DNA of 64,000 nt from positions 174,172,672 through 174,236,671 of the forward strand of contig NC_090322.1 in the NCBI RefSeq assembly GCF_040869045.1, given 5' to 3'. The DNA comes from Eurosta solidaginis (taxonomy: Eukaryota > Arthropoda > Insecta > Diptera > Tephritidae). A model generated the notes under the pieces. The model was not told the DNA's origin, searched no databases, and saw nothing but the letters and a program-made list of their open reading frames with translations. Made by a program: the position numbers and the translations under genes. Below are positions 32,300 through 43,527 of this stretch, piece after piece (the first letter of the stretch is position 1; every line of letters begins with the position of its first letter).

Positions 32300-35200
32300 G
32301 GCGACAGCTGGCTCCCGCAATTGAATGCCCCATAATCTCTATCTCGCAGATTGGAAGAAGATCGAGCAACCTTACTGTTGGAGGACATGTGGACGGAAAG
32401 GAACGGTTATTGACTGTAGATACGGGTGCATCTCATTCCATCATTCGAGCGGATTTAGTCAACAAAAAGATAAGACCATTGCTTGGAGCAAGATTACGTA
32501 CAGCCACGGGAGAGGACACCCAGGTAATTGGAGAAGTAGAATGTGAAGTCGCAATTGGGAACGTCATGGTAGTACACAATTTTATAGTGGCAGAAATTGT
32601 TGATGAAATCATAATTGGAGTGGACTTCTTAATCGACCAGGGCATCAAGATCGACATGCAAAGCAAGACGATGCGATATAAAAACATGGATGTACCACTT
32701 AATTTCGGCTACGAGAGAGGCTACAGCAGTAAACGAGTGCTGGTGGAAGAGAGTCAGCAAATACCACCAAAATCCGAAGCAGTCATCTGGGCAAAGGTTG
32801 ATGGAGATTGTGGGACAAACAAATTGTGGGTTGTCGAAGCAGCAAACAAATCAGCACTAAACATACTTGTAGGAAAAACCCTGGCTATGACAAAACAAGA
32901 TGGACGTATTCCGGTAAGAGTACTCAATGAGTTCAAGTCACCACTCAAACTGACTAAAGGAGCTATTTTGGGAAGATGCCAAGAGGCTGAAGTGGTTATT
33001 AACTGTGAACAGCTCCAGGAACACGTTTCAGCTAGTAATACTGATCTTTCAAATGACATCACGGCATGGATGCAGGGACTAGAGGAAGCATATCAGAGTA
33101 AGGCAAAACAACTGCTCCTAAAGTACGCGAACATATTTGACCAGGATGATTCTAAACCAGGCCGCACCAACGTTGTGAAACATCAAATTGACACTGGAGA
33201 TGCGAGACCGATCCGTCAAGCTCCACGTAGTGTTCCACTGGCGAAGCGGGAAGTTGTGAGTCAAATCATTCAAGAAATGAACGACAGCGGCGTCATCGAA
33301 CCATCAGCTAGTCCATGGAGCTCACCGGTAGTACTTGTAAAAAAAAAGGATGGAAAAATGAGGTTTTGCGTGGACTACCGGAAGTTGAATGACGTAACGA
33401 AAAAGGATAGCTACCCATTGCCAAGAATTGACGACACTCTGGACTCGCTATCTGGTACGAAATGGTTTTCCACGCTGGACTTGAAAAGCGGCTACTGGCA
33501 AGTGGAGGTGAAGGAGGAAGATAAAGAGAAAACAGCCTTCAGTGTCGGTGATGGTCTTTGGCAATTTACAGTGATGCCTTTTGGACTTTGTAATGCACCA
33601 GCTACTTTTGAGAGACTCATGGACCAGGTACTGAAAGGACTACATTGGAAAACATGCTTGGTGTACCTGGACGACATCATCGTATTGGGCAAGAACTTTG
33701 ATGAACATCTTAAGAACTTGGAGGAAGTTTTCCAGAGAATAGCTGGCGCTGGTCTGAAGTTAAGTCCCAAAAAGTGTGCGCTGTTTAAAAAGGAAGTCAA
33801 TTATTTGGGTCACAAGGTAACGACAGAGGGCATCTGCACTGCGAACGAAAAAATAGAGGCTGTACAGGATTGGCCAAGACCACAGAATCTACATGAATTG
33901 AGAAGTTTTCTTGGGCTGTGCACATATTACCGCCGATTTGTACCAAATTTTTCCAGCGTAGCCCATAGCCTCCATGAGCTTACAAGAAAAAACAAAGCTT
34001 TTGAATGGAAGAAGGAGCAAGAAGTGGCTTTCCAAACATTGAAGGAGCGTTTGTGCACTGCCCCAATGTTAGCATATCCGATTCCAGGAGCAACATTTAT
34101 TCTAGATACAGATGCAAGTGGATATGCTATAGGAGGCGTTTTATCACAACTGGTCGATGGACAGGAGAAGGTAGTTGCATATTACAGCCGTTCGATTGGA
34201 AAACCAGAGAGGAACTACTGTGTTACGCGGAGAGAGCTGTTGGCATTGGTAGAGTGCATTAAACATTTTCACAAATACCTCTACGGCCAGCGATTCCATG
34301 TCAGGACAGATCACGCAGCATTGAAATGGCTTCTGCAGTTCCGTAATCCGGAAGGACAATTGGCACGGTGGATCGAGCGACTTCAAAGCTATGACTTTTC
34401 CATTGAGCATCGAAAAGGTAGTACCCATGGAAATGCCGATGCAATGTCACGAAGGCCATGTAGTTTGGAATGCAAGCACTGTTCAAAGGCCGAGGCTAAA
34501 GAAGACATTATAGATGTCCGGCTAATGACTATCACGTGTACGGATGAATGGGACAAGGAACAACTAAGAAAGTGTCAGCTAGAAGATACAGGTCTGTCAC
34601 ATGTTATGCAAGGGCTCGAACGAAACGAAAGACCAAGCAGAGAGGATATGTCAGCAGAGAGTCCCATTGCGAAGTCATATTGGGCACAGTGGAACAGTTT
34701 GGAATTGATATCCGGTTGCTTGCATCGAGTATGGGAGAGTGAGGATGGTCAGTGCAAGAAGAAACTTATAGTTGTTCCCAGAAAGAGGATTCCTGACGTG
34801 CTCAGCGAGTTGCACAATGGTCCAAGTGGAGGCCATCTTGGAATCACGAAGACACTCGAGAAAATTAAGCAGAGATTCTATTGGGTTGGTTGCCGTCAGT
34901 CGGTCACCGAGTGGATTGCCAATTGCGAGGTATGCAACAGAGCGAAAGGGCCCAAAACCCGAAGTCGTGGCCAGATGAAGCAGTATATTTCAGGTGCACC
35001 ATTTGAAAGGATCGCCATGGATGTCGCAGGTCCATTTCCTACTAGCAACCGCGGAAACAAATACGTACTGGTGGTTATGGATTATTTCAGTAAATGGCCA
35101 GAGGTATACCCAATCCCAAACCAAGAAGCAGAAACAGTAGCAGAAGTGGTTAAAAACGAATGGGTTGCAAGGTATGGTGTACCAATGGAGTTACATTCTG

Positions 35201-35877
35201 ACCAAGGCAGGAATTTTGAATCAGCTGTGTTCCAAGAACTGTGCAAGAAGTTGGGCATTCGAAAAACACGGACAACTGCATTGCATCCTCAGTCCGATGG
35301 TATGGTGGAACGTTTCAATAGAACATTGGAGGAGCATTTAAGGAAAGTAGTCGACAAGTACCATAAGGACTGGGATACACACATATCATTATTCTTGATG
35401 GCCTACCGATCGGCAGTACATGACACAACGGGCCAAACTCCCGCAAAGGTAATTTTTGGCAATGACCTTCGACTGCCAGCTGATTTGAAGTATGGGATAG
35501 ATGCCGATGCGGAGAGGAATGTCAAGAAATCCACTGGTGTCTTAGAAGAAGAGCTGAGAGAGATACACGATCTGGTAAGGCAACGAGCAAAGATTATGAG
35601 TGACAAGATGAAAGCGAGGTACGATAAAGCAATTAATTCGGAAGGGTTTCAGGAAGGAGATTTGGTGCTGCTATACAACCCACAACGAAAAAAAGGGTTG
35701 TCCCCGAAATTGCAGTGTAACTGGGAAGGCCCATACAAAGTTGTAAAACGGATCAACGATGTAGTGTACCGCATACAAACCACTACCAAACCACGAACCA
35801 AAATGAAAGTGGTTCATTTGGAGAGATTAGCAGCGTTTAGATCGAGAGATTTGTCTGATCGGGACGATCAGACTTAG
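32300..35877 (+). CDS. pol: Pol of the Ty3/gypsy element: protease, RT, RNase H, integrase
   Basis: The pol frame is open upstream of 32389 into the end of gag, so it is probably made by -1 frameshifting rather than from its own start; 32389 (GTG) is only a convenience start for numbering. Retropepsin: TVDTGAS at residues 9-15 and IIIGVDFL near 75. RT: SPWSSPVVLVKKKDGKMRF near 307 and the catalytic YLDD at 426-429. RNase H: LDTDASGYAIGG near 572. Integrase: an HHCC finger (GGHLGITKTL ... CEVCNRAK) and catalytic D878 (MDVAG), D938 (HSDQG) and E974 (MVERFN), the D,D35E spacing. It ends with a GPYKV-type C-terminal domain. All catalytic motifs are present and there is no stop or frameshift, consistent with an active or recently active copy. 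Confidence 0.95.
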
Positions 35878-36562
35878 GTGGAGGGCAGTGTTACGAATAT
35901 TAGCAAAACTAAGGAGTGCTGCCAGCTCTAAGCCGATCTAAGCAGTGACGTGAATGCACATCAATAATTCAATCATTATGTATCTACATAAACGAATCAA
36001 TAATTGCGTCTACACATATGTACACATTCCGACGAGCAACATTTACATACAAGGCAGCGAGAGATGAGATGTCACACACCGATGAATTTACTTATACGCT
36101 TATGTGTGTGCGGGAGACTGTAAACTACAAACACATGCATATACCTTATCTGAGTTGTCACAAGAGAGAGCAATAATTTGTGCACGTAGTTGTGGCTGGC
36201 GATTTTGTAGCCGAAACAACTAGTAACTTCTGGAAATCGAAGAGCCTAGAAGTATGCAGCGTAAACTATAAAAGCGGCGCCAGCGAGTAAGAAGGAATTC
36301 AGTTTGATTTGAATTGTCAAGCAGTTACGAGTAAGACGATATCTAGCGAGCAATAGCACTATTATTTTGAAAGTCAGTTTCCTTTAAGATATCAGTTTGG
36401 TTATTAAGCTATTCGTTGCACAGTTTGAGTGTTATTGTGAAGTACTTAATAAAGGCCATTTTTCCATCATTCAATATTGGAGTTATTTATTCAACAGTTT
36501 AGTGATTCGAACTTAGCAGAGGATTGCAAATAAGAGGATTTGCAGAAAATTCGTTACAATAT

Positions 36563-36678
36563 GTATATCAAGAGTGGTACAATAAAAGTGGTTGTGTAGT
36601 AATATGTATATATAGGAATGTGTATTGTGAATCGATTGTATGTGTGTTTCTGAACCGATGATAGGTTCGTTCCTGACA
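36563..36678 (-). repeat. Right half of the split LTR of the older Ty3-type element
   Basis: This part continues the LTR begun at 30078-30189 and matches 40437-40552 with a few differences, including a 4-nt gap. It ends CCTGACA next to the polypurine tract of the older element. An ATAT duplication separates the halves. Confidence 0.85.
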
Positions 36679-36689
36679 TCCCTCCTTTT

Positions 36690-39225
36690 CAGCGGTACCT
36701 TGCGGGTGTTTTAATTACACGTCCAGAGCGAGTGCGTGGTGGATGATTGAGGCTAGCTGCATCCTGTGGTGTAGCAGGCGTGGAAGGTTCAGCTTCACGA
36801 GGCACGTCATCTGGCGGACACTGTTGTGTTGTGGTTTCTGTCGGTGGCTGTGTTGGACTCGAAGAACTTTGGTTTTTTGGTTCAACAGTAGGACGATCTG
36901 TGGACGAGTTAGGATCAACGTCGAGGAATGAAGTGGCTGGCTTAAGATGCCATGTGTTTCTTCTGTATATGGCGCCATCCTCGGGTTTGTACTCTGTACG
37001 AGCCGTGTCCTTCTGGTCTCACTATATAAGCTGGAACCCAGTTATTATGGCTTTGTCTAAGCAGTACTTTCTCTTGCGTAGTGTATTCTCTACTCTTGTT
37101 TTTTATTTCTATCTGCTGTTCCTTTCTCACCTTCCTTGAGTTTTGTTAGTTTTTTGCTTACGTTTTCTATTATTTTTGGATTGAGTAGCTTTTCATTGGT
37201 AGGTAATAGCGTTCTGGTTCTTCTGTTCATTAACCGTTGAACTGGAGACCTAGGTCCATGCGTGGAGTATTCCGATGATGTAGCAGCGCTAGCTGTATGT
37301 CCGTGTTGTCTTCGAGGCACTTTTTCATCAGGTTTTTTGCCTCTAGTACATAGCGTTCGGCTAAACCATTTGAACGTGGAAAATGAGGGCTCGAAATTCT
37401 ATGTTCAAAGTCCCATTCTTGCTGAAAAGCCCTGAAATCGCTGCAATCAAATTTTTTACCACCATCTGATAATAGTACTTCCGGGATGCCGAAGGTAGCA
37501 AACCATGTCTTAAGTTCTTTAATGACGTTGAAGCTGGTGATATTGTTTAGTTGTTTAAAGTCAAAGTATCCTGAGTAGCTGTCTGCAATGAGGATATAAT
37601 CCTTTCCTCTTAAGTGGAATATGTCCGAAGCGACAATACTCCATGGCCGTTTCGGTATTGCTTGTAAATTTATTTATTCCATCTGATTATCTTTTTGTAT
37701 TTTGCTGCATGCACTGCAAGTTTTGATGTACTCAGTTAAATCTTTGGTCATTGTTGGCCAGAATACATTGTCACGGGCCAGTTTTAGCGTCCCTTGTAGT
37801 CCTTTATGACTAAGGTGGCAATGTTTCATTACTAATGGCACCATTGCGTTTGGAACCAATACTCTGTGATCTTTAAAAATTATGTCCTTGTAAACGCTGA
37901 GAGCCTCTCTGTAGTACCAATATTTTTTGAGATTTACCGGCACTTTATTGATGGTCTCTGGCCATCCTTTTAATATGGTTGACTTTAAATCATTAAGTTC
38001 TTTACTTTTTGAGGTCTCTGCTTTAAGTTCGTCTTTTCGCGTTTTCGTGAATGGCACAATAGCACATATTTGTAAATTTTCTGTATTTAACTCTTCACTA
38101 TCTAAGTTTTCGCAGTCTCTACTCAGTAAATCTGCTACATACAATTCCGTACCTTTTTTATAAGTGAATTTTGGATTATAAGGCAGGATTTGATACATGA
38201 TTCTTTGCAATCTCGGTAGTGCATCTGTAATTGGCTTTTTAAATATTGTCTCAAAAGGTTTATGGTCAGATTCGATCGTTAAATCTTTGCAACCCCAAAT
38301 GTACATGTGAAATTGTTTACATGCTACTAGAATGGCGTTTGCTTCTTTTTCGAATTGGTTATAGCCCTGTTCGGTTTTTGTGAACGATTTCGCACAGTAA
38401 GCGATCGGCTTCTGTTTTTGTATTAGTACTCCGCCACATGCATAACTACTGGCATCTACTGACAGCAAAATTTGCGCTTTCGTGTCATAATACCCTAGTA
38501 CTGGTGGATTTTTTAACAGATTTTTCAATTTATTGAATGCTTCATTGTGTTGCGTATCCCACACCCACTCAACATCTTTTCGCAGTAATTGTCTTAGTGG
38601 TTGGGTGATATCCGCCAATTTTTTTATGAATTTCGACACGTATGTTACCATACCCAAGAGTCTTTGCAACTCTTTAACGTTTTCCGGTTGCTTAATTTTC
38701 GTTATAATTTCTATTTTTTCGGGATCAGGTTTTACCCCTTCAGCGGAGACTATATGTCCCAGAAACTTTACTTCTTGTGTATTAAAAACGCATTTTTCTT
38801 TATTAAGCTTAAGGCCTGCTTTTCTGAATTTGTCGAGTACCTCTTGAGTGATCCTCTCTAGTTCTAGTTTGCTGGTGGCATGCAAGAGAACATCTCCGCG
38901 TTCTTTACGTCCGCTATCAACGAACTCATTACTTGTTTGAAAACTTCCGGAGCCGATGCTAAGCCAAATGGCACTCTTAAGCAAGAGTATCTTCCGAATG
39001 GGGTACTGAATGTCAGATATTCTGAAGTACGGGGTGTACTTGCAGTAGCCAAACGCCTTTTTTACAATCGAGTAACGTGAACCACTTCGAGCCGTGGATG
39101 CGGGCTGTAATTTCTTCTAACGTAGTAAGTGGATAATAACGTCTTTTGAGATTTTTATTTATCTCCGATGGATCTAAACAGAGTCTAATTTTATTATTTT
39201 TTTTTACTACGACCATGGGTGACAC
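36690..39225 (-). pseudogene. pol: Pol remnant of the older Ty3-type element
   Basis: From high to low coordinate the minus strand reads RT fingers (SPMVVVKKNNKIRLCLDPSE, 39225 down), then in another frame FGRYSCLRVPFGLASAPEVF (about 38990). It then reaches a break at about 38888 where the YxDD catalytic box should be: the reading passes directly to DVLLHATSK, so the box is damaged by a small deletion with a frame change. RT thumb and RNase H follow intact (FLGHIVSAEGV; LLSVDASSYACGG; IESDHKPFE). Next are the integrase finger (HKGLQGTLKLAR...CSACSKIQ), an integrase core with stops (37330-37670) and a Pro-rich C-terminus ending RTRSGRVIKTPARY (about 36700). Inactive. Confidence 0.85.
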
Positions 39226-39242
39226 AGCCGGTGTCGGCTTGG

Positions 39243-40290
39243 TTATGGGTTAATTATTTTTTGCGCTATCATACTATCAAACTCATCTTTAACCTGCTGT
39301 CTAATAGTATGCGGGATTTTTCGCGCAGGGCATATGCTTAGTTTCGGATTTTCTATTAAGTCTATGTCGTATTTGTATTGCTTAAGGCAACCAATTCCTT
39401 CAAACAAGTTTTCATCAACAGTTAAAGTTTCAATACGCTTCACTGCACCTACCGTAGACACTACAAAACTGTAATCGTTGCTTTCTCGGTCTTGGACCAG
39501 TTCGTTGACCGTTTTGCTTTTGCAACATTTGGTAAGGTGGCCTTTTCTTTTGCATTTTTGGCAAACCTTTTTAAAGGTCGGACAGTTACGGCGACCGTGC
39601 GTGGTATCACACCTATTGCAGTGAAAGGGTTCATCTTTTTTGTTAGTTTCTTTGATGTCTCTTTTATTTTTCTTTTTCTTTTTGTTCCACGTAACGGCGT
39701 CAACTGTGGCCGCTTGCTTCATTGTTGTTACCTGCATCTTAACTTGCTCTGCAGAGTGACATATATCTATTGCTTTTTCCAGGGTTAATTTGCTTTCCGC
39801 TAGTAGTTTTTCTCTTGTTGTGTCATTTGTTATACCCACAACTATTCTGTCGCGAATTAGCGTGTCTTCTAACGTCCCGTAACCACAATTTTTAATTTTG
39901 CTTCTTAGATCTGTAACGAATTCATTAAATGTTTGACACTCCTTTTGTACGATGGTGTTGAATACATATCTTTCGTACGTTTCGTTGATTTGGGGTGTAA
40001 AATATTCTGTAAATCGCCTTTTGATTGTGCTGACGCTTTTTTTTATCACTTTCTGTTAAATTAAAAGTATTGTAAATTACTGCTGCGTCATTTCCTACCG
40101 ACGACATGAATACTGCGACTTGGACTTCTGGTTTCTTAGTATCCAGTTCTGTCGCGATCGTGTACCACTCGAATTGTTGAAGCCACAATTTCCACTCGTT
40201 TGCCACATTTTGGTAATTGTTGATGACAAAACTTTTTGGTGGTCTAATATTGTGGTCCGGTTTTTCGCTATTAGTTGCTGATTCTGGCAT
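39243..40290 (-). pseudogene. gag: Gag remnant of the older Ty3-type element
   Basis: It starts MPESATNSEKPDHNIRPP (40290). NEWKLWLQQFEWYTIATELD is a typical Gag helix. A frame change in an A/T run near 40050 separates this from the following MIKKSVSTIKRRFTEYFTPQ. Next come TFNEFVTDLRSKIKNCGYG and two Cys-His knuckles (CX2CX3HX4C and CX2CX4HX4C) at about 39540-39630. It joins the pol region around 39230 after a stop. Confidence 0.85.
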
Positions 40291-40320
40291 TTTTTCGCTT
40301 TAATTCGGGTTTCGGCACCA

Positions 40321-40552
40321 TGTAATGTACCTTAACTTTGGTACAAATTACTTTTGTTAAATAAAATAGAACGATTGAGAAGGCACGTGTTTTATTATAG
40401 TTCGTGTCTAGAACAATCTTCAATAATAATATGTACATATATCAAGAGTGGTACAATAAAAGTGGTTGTGTAGTAATATGTATACATAGGAATGTGTATT
40501 GTGAATCGATTGTATGTGTGTTCCTGAACCGATGATAGGTTCGTTCCTGACA
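40321..40552 (-). repeat. Intact LTR of the older Ty3-type element
   Basis: 232 bp, TG...CA ends on both strands (plus: TGTAATGTACC ... CCTGACA). It pairs with the split LTR at 30078-30189 / 36563-36678 at high but not complete identity, so the element is older than the one nested in it. Confidence 0.9.
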
Positions 40553-40794
40553 ATTTTGATGTTGGTTGTTCCGTTGCTTCAGTCGGGGAATTTTGGTAAA
40601 CGAGGTCAGCACACTACCTCTACCGTTGCCTATACCAAAATCTACGCTTCTTGCTAACTCGATCATCTCATTAATTTGGTTTTGTATCAAATGGGCTATA
40701 TCGCAAGGTTTTGCAATTTCGCTGCTTAAGGAATAAGCTCCCTTCAAACTAATAACAACGACCTACTTTTAAGACGTTCCCTTTGCCGAAGGTA
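40553..40794. other. Remaining flank of the SINE and unassigned sequence
   Basis: It starts with ATTTTGATGTTGGTTG, the expected continuation of the inverted SINE body after the LTR-element insertion. The tRNA-like head is not recognisable beyond this. Rest unassigned. Confidence 0.4.
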
Positions 40795-41010
40795 CGAATA
40801 AATAAATAAATGCAAGGTGCGATATCCTCCGAAGAGATTTTAAGACGAGCTTCTTTTCCAATTTTTCCTACGAATTGGCGGAGCGGGACCCACATGTTTT
40901 TACGCCGACTCCTAACGGCGTCTGCAAGGCAAATGAGTTTTTACTGAGACACTTTTCATGGCAGAAATACACTCGGAGTGTTTGCCAAAGTTTTTTCTAA
41001 TTGTAAGAAC
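40795..41010 (-). mobile_element. SINE fragment, inverted
   Basis: Blocks GCGATATCCTCCGAAGAGAT, GAGCTTCTTTTCCAATTT, TTTTTACGCCGACTCC.AACGGC, TCTGCAAGGCAAATGAG, TTTTCATGGCAGAAATACAC and TCGGAGTGTTTGCCAAAG are the inverse of the SINE body at 3754-4113. AATAAATAAATAAATG at the left edge is its A/T-rich 3' end on the minus strand. Confidence 0.75.
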
Positions 41011-41219
41011 GTTTTTCTATATTGTTGATATTACTTTGGGGGGATCGCAAGGATAGAGATATGTACAGACGTGACTGCACTTGCTTGCAAGATGTTCTGT
41101 AATGCCTTTCAAATAGACGCGCTTGATATTTTTTGTATGGGTAAGTACATCTTGCTCGACTCTATGACATGGGTGCGGTCGCCTGAAAGGTATACTGGAC
41201 ATTGCGAAGCCACTTGTCT

Positions 41220-42157
41220 CTTAAGTTTGGTGGCCGAATACCACGTAAAGACTAGCAATAACAAAATTAAGCAAACTGCATCGACTAGTTTGTATTGGCA
41301 TAACGGTTGCGTTGAGAATGTCCCCTGCTGATGCTCTGAGAGGATTGGTGGGAAAATCTCCCCATCGCTGGAGAAAACACCGAGAAAGAGAAGACACTCG
41401 CTGCACTAAGACTGAGCTAAAAAGCGGAAACATGGCAGGGAATCTCCAGTAATTTTGAGATGGCCATTGTGAGGAGAACCCTTTGAGAAATAGGGAATCC
41501 ATATACTGACCATGACTCAGATGCCTGGTTCACGGATGGATCAAAATTTGATGACGGAAAAACGGGAGCTGACCTTCTATATACCGAATTTCAAGAAATC
41601 AGTACCAATGGGATGCTATCCCACTATTTTTCAGGCAGAAATCTTTGCGACCGAAGTTCGCGGTAGAGAATGTATACGAAGAGGCTAATCCTCGCGCAGT
41701 AAACTTATTCTGTCAGACAGCAAGGCAGCCTTACGACACTTGAAGTCTTATACAATTACTTCTAAGCTGGTGGATAAATGCATTGAAGTTCTAAATGATC
41801 TAGGAGCCAAAAAACAATGTTTTGTTAGGACGAGTTTCCAGGCACTAGGGGCATGAAGTTAATGAACAGGCACGAACTCATTTATCTAAGCAGAGAGAAC
41901 TTACGAACTATACGAGGCACTGTAGTCTACGATATCATCTGAGTAAGTGAAATCTATTCGATACACTTTCGCTTTCGTGAGCTGGAGACTCTCCCATCTA
42001 TGTGGCGTGACTCTAAATCTCTTCGTGATATGGAGTAAAAAGCCTGAAGAGGTATTTAAATACAATAGAAGCCTCCACATACAGTAATAGGGTATATTCC
42101 AAGCACAATAGATCTTAATAAATGTCGCATTGCATAGAGGTCTAATAATAACAATAA
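41220..42157 (+). pseudogene. Highly decayed LOA/I-like non-LTR element, second copy
   Basis: It shares with 5400-6810: AAGCAAACTGCATCGACTAG, CACGGATGGATCAAAATTTG (RNase H DGS motif), CTAAATGATCTAGGAGCC, AAGCCTGAAGAGGTATTTAA and a 3' end GCACAATAGATCTTAATAAA, then an AAT-rich tail. Many stops and indels. The fold-back element at 42158 sits directly in its tail. Confidence 0.75.
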
Positions 42158-42775
42158 CACTATGCCACAAAATCAACTTTTTTTCTGGGTATTGGACCAA
42201 ACCCACTTTTTTGTAGAGATTGAGGCTTAAGTAGACAAAGTACTATCACCGTTTTTCGAAGTTAGCCTTCAAAAAATAGATAACGGCTTTCGAAGTTCGA
42301 AATTATACATATCGAAATTTAATTTTTTTTGTTAACGCGTTCAGCAAATTAAAAAAGTAAAAGTGTGTTCGTGGTCCGCCTTTTTCTTTTATTTGAATGA
42401 CTAATTCTTTTTTGGAAAAATTGCCAGTACAATTACAGTGCAGACATGAAAGTAGTAGCCGCTATCATGGGACTATCTGACTTTTCATCTCGTATAACAG
42501 CTGTTATACTAAATTTCTCAAAAAAAGAATTCAGCCCTTCAAATAAGGGAAAAGGGCCGACCCCGACCACATTTTTTACTTTTTTAATTTGCTGAACGCG
42601 TTAACAAAAAAAATAAAATTTCGAAATGTAGAATTTCGAACTTCGAACTTCGAAAGTTGATATCTATTTTTTGGAGGCTAACTTCGATAAACGGAGATAG
42701 TACCTTGTCTACTTAAGCCTCAATCTCTACAAAAAAGTGGGTTTGGTCCAATACCCAGCCGGCTGTTGCACAGTG
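42158..42775. mobile_element. 618-bp fold-back element, uninterrupted copy
   Basis: The ends are CACTATGCCACA (left) and, as complement of the right end, CACTGTGCAACA. After about 30 bp the two arms match over about 210 bp (GGTATTGGACCAAACCCACT, CGTTTTTCGAAGTTAGCC, GTTAACGCGTTCAGCAAATT), leaving a core of about 150 bp. Both flanks read TAA. The terminal heptamer fits CACWRTG, the Transib consensus, but the usual 5-bp duplication is not clear. A second copy spans 45012-61248. Confidence 0.8.
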
Positions 42776-43527
42776 TAATTGTAAATACATTTTGTATATA
42801 TTTCTGTGGATAAGTTTTCTACCCAAACCCGCCCCACATGTTATGATGAAATGACAAAGTGAAGGGATTTGCGCTTAAGACTCAGCACGTGTGCACCTTC
42901 TTCTGAGGCTATTTGTAAACAAATTATGAAAGCATAAAAATAGAGACGCCAAAAAGCGACGCTAGCCGAAATCAAATGATGCTGAATTATCAGAAATGCA
43001 TTTTCGAAACTTAGCATTTTTATACAGCTGCTCAGTCTCTTTATAGATTCCGAAACGAACGCTACATAGCTGCCAGCAAAAGTGTACGTGCCGCCACTAC
43101 CCTAATGTGAACATTGAATATTTGTGCATATTTTTAGAAAACTTTGCCAGCGAACGAATTAAACATAAATAAATTGCTTTTGTTCCTGGGCTAGTGATAT
43201 ATACGTACATATGTATGTATGTAGTGCATATACCCAAGCATAATAGAATTTATATTTTGATATTGAAACAAAGATTTTGGATTTTATTTAAAAATTCCAG
43301 TGAAGATCCTTACGCAAGCTCGGACACGTCTAAAAGGCGTGGTATAGAGTCGCCGCAGTGATCGGAGATATCGATTTTACGAATCGCGTACATACATATA
43401 TATAATTTCAGCAATATATGAACATACATATATATTCAAAAATCGATCCAAAATATAAGCCATCCACCCACTCGACAAATGTTTGCAACAACGTCTGCCT
43501 CAAGTGGGTTAACATTGACAGTCCAGC
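42776..43527 (+). other. Upstream region of the NRF-domain gene
   Basis: AT-rich, with TATGTATG and CATACATA runs. A string TTTAAAAATTCCAG at about 43288-43301 could be a 3' splice site of a 5' UTR intron. No coding frame. Confidence 0.35.

Larger units (their letters stand above)
30190..36558 (+). mobile_element. Complete, probably young Ty3/gypsy LTR retrotransposon
   Basis: The two LTRs (30190-30859 and 35889-36558) are both 670 bp and appear identical by eye. Ends are TGTTACGA...TCGTTACA, and the target duplication is ATAT (30186-30189, 36559-36562). Each LTR has a TATA box TATAAAAG (30569-30576, 36268-36275) and AATAAA (30750-30755, 36449-36454). TTGGTGTCAGAAG just after the left LTR is the likely primer-binding site, and GGTGGAGGGCAG before the right LTR the likely polypurine tract. 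Gag and pol are open. There is no env: pol ends 11 bp before the right LTR. It interrupts the LTR of an older element. Confidence 0.95.
30078..40552 (-). mobile_element. Decayed Ty3-type LTR retrotransposon (minus strand) holding a nested younger element
   Basis: The right LTR is 40321-40552 (232 bp). The left LTR is 30078-30189 plus 36563-36678, split by the insertion. On the minus strand the LTR starts TGTCAGGAAC and ends CATTACA. A 5-bp duplication ATTTT flanks it (30073-30077, 40553-40557). A primer-binding-like TGGTGCCGAAACCCG directly follows the 5' LTR, and a polypurine tract AAAAGGAGGGA precedes the 3' LTR near 36685. Gag and pol remnants are listed separately. Their sequence pattern fits Ty3/gypsy elements of the kind annotated as K02A2.6-like. 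Confidence 0.85.

Noticed and set aside
36715..37320. Independent small genes on both strands
   Set aside because: The minus-strand frames are the C-terminus of the decayed pol; plus-strand frames are their shadows.
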